Assembly (NCBI GenBank): GCA_019454045.1
Contig: SKCR01025349.1
Location: forward strand, 248,001 to 312,000
Source: Zanthoxylum bungeanum
Taxonomy: Eukaryota > Streptophyta > Magnoliopsida > Sapindales > Rutaceae
Direction: 5' to 3'
Length of the DNA stretch: 64,000 bases
Shown: in pieces, positions 59,270 to 64,000 of the stretch
How the letters are laid out: every line of letters begins with the position of its first letter
Numbering within the stretch: the first letter of the stretch is position 1
The notes under the pieces: generated by a model
Told to the model about the DNA's origin: nothing
Database searches by the model: none
The model's input: the letters and a program-made list of their open reading frames with translations, nothing else
Program-made: the position numbers and the translations under genes

Positions 59270-60290
59270 TAATAATTAATGTTGTTTTAATTAAACAGTT
59301 GGACTGTATTCAAACTATTTCCATTATAGTTGATTTTATAATTGGATTATAGTAATCAATATAATTGAATTTAATCAATTAAATTATAGTTGATTATATA
59401 GTTGGACTATAGTAATCATTATAATAAATACTACCTAAAATCATTGATTAAATAGTTGGACTATTAGAATCAAGATAATTGAAAAATTAGTGTTTAAAAC
59501 ATAATCCTGGGTGAAAATGTATTTAAACGACTTTAATTTTCAAATTGGGAATAAACATCAGGATAGTCTTGAAAACTAAGAAGTTACTTTATTTGATAAA
59601 ATAACATCTTAGGCCTAAGCTCGGAGTTAAGCAAATAAGTAGAACATAATCTTTGGAAGATTCATGTAATGATAACTTTAGTGCTTAATCCATTAAGCTT
59701 GCCAAAATAGACTCCTTAATTTCTTAATCAGAACTAAGGATTAGATCCTTAAAGTATGATAATGAAATTGAAGGATCTTTATAGATCTAATTTTAGATCT
59801 TTGAAGTACTAAATTGCAAGAGTAAACTCTTGGAGAGTTAATGGCTATACTCAAGGAGTCAAAGCCAAAGTTTGCAATATGGCAAGAAGCGCAAGGCGCA
59901 CCTTACTTCGATATTCTTGAAGGCCAAGGCTTGGCCAAAGGCTTGGCCAAAGGCTTTTGGAATGTGAAAATGGGCAAAGGCAAAATCATTATGATCTTCT
60001 GGGAAGACAAATGACATATCCCAAAATGTCTGCCTAAATTGTGGCAAATGGGTACACGGAAGCGTGACTACCGTATGGACAAGACAGAAATGAAGGAATT
60101 GAAGAACGGGCAAGGCTCTGACTTCAAACATGTTTGTCATAAAAATGTTCACAACTAGTATTAAAATTGGATTTTAGATACTGAGTGTGGTACGTAAGAT
60201 ATGTACTGATGTGCAGAATCTGCTATGAGCAGGATACTGACTACAGTTGAGATTAATCTATGAATTGGAAACGGGATGAAAGTCGTTGTT
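59270..60290 (+). pseudogene. Element C gag, second tandem copy
   Basis: A near-identical repeat of 44404-45255 plus 59111-59269. It has a small internal expansion of GGCTTGGCCAAA near 59930 and a degenerate knuckle (CLPKLWQMG...RDY). Its end continues into the pol part of C, so this copy is the one joined to the rest of the element. Confidence 0.85.
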
Positions 60291-61340
60291 TTAACTGTAG
60301 ATACCTAAGTTTAGGAACTACCCTTCGGGTGTGTACTTAAATTAGGAAACTGTTACAATGTAACTAGTTTGACTAGATACATTATCTCTATATCAGGGTT
60401 TAACCTGTTGCGGGTATACCTTTATATTCTAGAACACTAAAGTATTTTATTATATAAAGATGATATTGAGATAAACCACATTAGATGTGAATAATAGTAT
60501 TTATATTTTGAATATAAATAAATCTCAAACGTATGACATGACAAACAAATAGCTCAAACTGGATTAAACGGTTGAGACTTATTTGTGGCATTGTTGTCTG
60601 GGACATATTAAACAAGATTCGTATATCCACACTTTTAAAGAGTGGATACTAGGGCAAATTTGATTCTATTCAAATAATATCTACGAATCTAGTTTATTAG
60701 GCAAAGTGCCTAAAACACTATTTACTTGGTAAAAGTGCAAGTGCCACCGATCTGTTAGCCCTTGGTCATAGTGACGTAAGTGGGGCCATATCTAGCTAAG
60801 CTAGAGGTGGATATGAATATTTCGTGACCTTTACAGATGTGGCATCGCGTTATTGTTATGTGTTTCTTTTGAAACACGAATCAGAAACTTTCATAAAGTT
60901 TCGACCCGAAGTAGACAAACAGAATCGGCTAAAGTGTAAAACCATCACGGTTGGACCATGATGAAAATACTTAAGCAATAAGTTTCTCGTATACTTGAAA
61001 GAGTATAATATTCTTTCAATGAGGACTCCTCCCGGAACACATCAATTTGACGGTGTGTCCGAACTGAGAAACCAAATTTTGTTGGACATGATATGGTTAA
61101 TCATGAGTCGGTCTGAGCTACCATTTCCTTCAACGGATACGTATAAACAGTGCATAATTTATTTAGAATAAGGTTCCATAAAATCTGTTTGACAGACTTC
61201 ATATTAGATATGAACATGAAAGAAACTGGGATTTCTCATTCCTGAAAATTTGGGTATGTTGGGCATATGTTTGGATGATACCAAACTAAAACCCAAATCG
61301 GATAAGTGCCTAATAATGGTTATCCTAGGGAAACCAAAAT
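60291..61340 (+). pseudogene. Element C integrase remnant
   Basis: Copia integrase in several frames: EYFVTFTDVASRYCYVFLLKHESETFIKF (about 60800-60890), KYLSNKF, YLKEYNILSMRTPPGTHQFDGVSE (about 61010-61060), LLDMIWLIMSRSELPF and KPKSDKCL (about 61300). It shows the region deleted in element A. In-frame stops abound. Confidence 0.82.
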
Positions 61341-62429
61341 ATAGTACTTATATAACTCACTAGTGAACAATGTAATGTTGCTCGCCATGCAGTTATCCTA
61401 AGAGGAATACCGATATGCAGTGGTAAGTGGGAGGAAAGTAAAACTCGATGAAAATCGGAGTAATAATATTGCAGGCACCGATTCCTTAATGGAACACAAA
61501 TAATTCATCAGGGATGAAACTATACTAATAATCTTCGTATACACAAGAAGCACGTAAGTCGGAGAGAGTCAGAAAACAACCTGGGGTATGGGTTTCTGAT
61601 CTCACCTCATAAAGATGTCAATCTTATTGAGGAATACGAACTGACTACGTATGAGGAAGTGGTACAAGGTATCGACTCCCTATTATGGAAAAGTGCCATG
61701 AAGTCCGAAATGGATTCCATGTATACCAACTAAGTTTGGATACTAGTTGTAGTACTGCAAGGCATTGTGCCTATTGGTACTATATAGTCTTCAAGGAAGA
61801 CATACATGGAAGGCAACATGCCAACGTACTAAGCTAGGCCTTGTAGCGAAAAAAGGTATCGTTATCAACATTGTGTCGATTACGACGAAACCTTTTACCT
61901 GTTGCCATGGTAATCCATTTGGATAATTGCGTGGTTGCTGCATGTTATTCATAAAATATGACAGCTGAACGTCAAATCGCTTTCGGAATGGAGGAAACTT
62001 TTGGAGGATGTTTACAAAATCCTGGCGGTTTTGTCGTACCAAAACAAGCAACAGGTTTGCAGGATTTTAGGGTCCATGGATGATTAAGCAACATTAAGTT
62101 CTTGGAATTATCGTTTTGATGTACTCATAATGGTGTATGATTTAATCAAAATGAAAATGATTCTTGTGTATATAAAGAGGTTTAGTGGAGCGCCATGACA
62201 ATAAATGTCATAAGTTAATGATGAATATATCATTTCTTGAAATGATATTCCATAATACAATCGGTGTGATGAATGAAAGCTTGGCTTTCATGAAAATTCT
62301 TGTATTGTTCGATTCTTGGAAGAAACAACTTATTCAGGAATAAGATCAATGGGATAGATTTAAGGTGTTAACCTTATCCGAGAAATCGTACTTTGAAATA
62401 AAATGTAGCGGACTGGGGTCTCATATGCT
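61341..62429 (+). pseudogene. Element C reverse transcriptase remnant
   Basis: Linker and RT in broken frames: the KARLVAKGYRY-like start (about 61830), QHCVDYDETF, ETFGGCLQNPGGFVVPKQA (about 61990-62050) and a NDSCVYKEV-like stretch near 62155. The sequence stops at 62429 where the LTR of G begins, so the YVDD region onward is missing or lies beyond the window. Confidence 0.82.
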
Positions 62430-64000
62430 TGTTGGTTTTCTAAGGTCCCAAGATCAAATCAAGACATGAAATTATGTGTGAACACATCAACGGAGGTAGC
62501 GGAATACTCACATTGATCGGTTTATGTCGATTTGGAGACGATTCAAGCCCAAAAACGCACTGCCATGTAAGCCTACTGCATGCAGTCCACTGCCTACAAA
62601 AAACAGAAAATTGAAGTGAAGAAACGGAGCTCCAACTTCGTCGGATGGATCCCGTCTCATGGGGGAACTCCTACCACCTTACCACCTTCGCAAGACTTGT
62701 AAGTGTGCTAGCACTTGATTCTCACCATGAGAAACCACTCTTGCTTCCCTTTAGCTCACGCCCAAACTGGTTCCAAACCAGTGAACACTTTGCTCAAATG
62801 GGCGTGAGAGTGAGGAGAGAGAGAGAGAAATTTGAGAGAGAAGATTGTGTTTATGTTGATTAAAATGATTTACCAAAATCAATTTATATTTATGCCATTT
62901 ATTTAAATTAATAATAAATTTATGACACAAACATGCAATGGCTTAGAGTGTCAAACACTCAATTTCCATGCAATAACATTGAGTGCATGTACACTATCTA
63001 CATGCAATAACATTGAGTGTTGTACACATATCTACATGCAATGCATTAGAATGACATGTGTCATGTGGGCCCCAACGTTTCCAAATGAAAGTGGGCCCAC
63101 GTGCACTCACGCGTTCGGGTTCGATATTTCCGAAATACCGAGCTTACGTCGCGACGTTAATTCAATCGATTTAAATAAATAATTGCGCCTGGCGAAATTA
63201 TTATTTACGTCGCTAACGAATTAATTCTAAATTAACTCGTTTGCCCGAATTAAAATCTAATTTTAATTCCGCGTCGAAATCTAATTTCGTTTAATATATC
63301 GAATTATTAATTCATCGATTAATTCCGAATTAATCGTATCTCTCTCTAGACGATATTTTATCCCGGATAAAATATCTCCGTTATTAATCCTAGATTAATT
63401 TTCTCTCTCTTCTATATAATCCCAGATTATTCAAGAGTGCAAGTTGTGCGTCATCGGTGGATTATCGGAAGCGAACCCATGAGATCCCCGGATAATTGGC
63501 AGTAAATACGGTCGTCGGAGTATCCGAATCACGTACGTACCAAGTACTACGTTCTACCGATTTACGAGACAAGGTCGACTCCTAGCAAAGCACCAAGTCT
63601 TCCCAAGTTCTCCGGACATATTCATCTAAGAATATCATGATCTGTATCAAGCGTAGTATACAATTGTATTGTGCATATCGGCCCAGTATCGGATAATCAC
63701 GTGCTAGGGCTGGGGCTGGAAGTGTCTGCCCCGTCCGAAACACATATCGGATGTCTGGTAACTAGTCTCTATAATCGGATATACATGACCTGGTCATAAT
63801 ATCACGATGGCCGCGCAGCACTTAAGAGCACTAATACCGTATCCTGCGTGACATCATCTCCATATGACTGGAGTGATACTTCCGTCTTGACATCACATCC
63901 AATACTCTACGACTCTCTGATAAACCCAGAAGTGGTGAATCAGAACCCGTTTAAAGTCCCCTACCACCAAGACCAAAGTTTACCGATTGTCGTAAGTATT
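62430..64000 (-). mobile_element. LTR of element G (copia, A/B/C family), partial
   Basis: Starts TGTTGGTTTTCTAAGGTCCC at 62430, homologous to the LTR starts of A and B and in their orientation (minus). Landmarks shared with them include ttaactcgtttgcccg, cgtcatcggtg, gagatccccgga, gcaaagcacc and the ccagtatcgga stretch, with clearly more differences than between A, B and C. The window ends inside the LTR (about 1.57 kb visible of an expected 2 kb). It may be a full element or a solo LTR. Confidence 0.85.

Larger units (their letters stand above)
40268..62429 (+). mobile_element. Ty1/copia element C, split by D and cut by G
   Basis: Third member of the A/B family, plus strand. The 5' LTR is 40268-42259, then PBS, leader, gag, integrase and RT. 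Gypsy element D (45256-59105) sits in gag, and the LTR of element G interrupts the RT region at 62430. RNase H, PPT and 3' LTR are not in the window and probably lie beyond G. Gag is present twice because of a tandem duplication of about 1 kb. Without D, about 8.3 kb of C is visible. Confidence 0.9.

Overview
This window is plant nuclear DNA, most likely from a eudicot. It is AT-rich, carries one intron-containing plant transporter gene at the left edge, and is otherwise almost entirely transposable elements. I see no bacterial, organellar or viral genome, no rRNA or tRNA gene and no CRISPR array. The species cannot be fixed from the sequence.

Left edge (1-8.7 kb). A small Mutator-type MITE with a 9-bp target duplication is at 385-566. 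The 3' half of an NPF (NRT1/PTR family) transporter gene follows: two exons with good splice sites, ending at 2667. Then come a 27-base poly-C tract, a foldback MITE-like element (about 2884-3470), AT-rich unclassified DNA, a decayed second MITE copy near 6.4 kb and a 5'-truncated, broken LINE on the minus strand (6735 to about 8385).

Nested retrotransposons (8.7-34.2 kb). The oldest layer is the 3' end of a Ty3/gypsy element (F, plus strand): degenerate pol tail, PPT and a 3' LTR that starts at 19127 and ends at 34192. Its internal part was hit by Ty1/copia element A (8699-18305, minus, TSD aaaga). Its LTR was hit by a second, Tat-type gypsy element that now survives as a solo LTR (E, 20531-33764, TSD atcag/atctg). 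E was in turn hit by copia element B (20586-30496, minus, TSD ggcac). A and B belong to one family with LTRs of about 2 kb.

Middle (34.2-40.3 kb). A wrecked Athila-type gag (34250-35310), unclassified AT-rich DNA, a fragment resembling the Tat LTR (about 38.3 kb) and a broken copia gag (39.35-39.96 kb).

Second nest (40.3-64 kb). A third member of the A/B family, C (plus strand, 5' LTR 40268-42259), carries a tandem duplication of its gag region of about 1 kb. One copy of it was split by a complete but mutated Tat-lineage Ty3/gypsy element, D (45256-59105, minus, TSD catgt). D has LTRs of about 2.9 kb, gag, protease, reverse transcriptase, RNase H, an extra archaeal-type RNase H and integrase. 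C is cut again at 62430 by the LTR of a fourth relative, G, which runs off the window.

None of the retroelement reading frames is intact, so all are annotated as pseudogenes; movement today would need proteins supplied by other copies. The points of interest are structural: several target-site duplications that order the insertions, palindromic higher-order repeats in the Tat LTRs, a hairpin array in the F LTR, a conserved antisense frame and repeat in the copia leader, and repeat-rich untranslated regions in D. I found no convincing new gene system.
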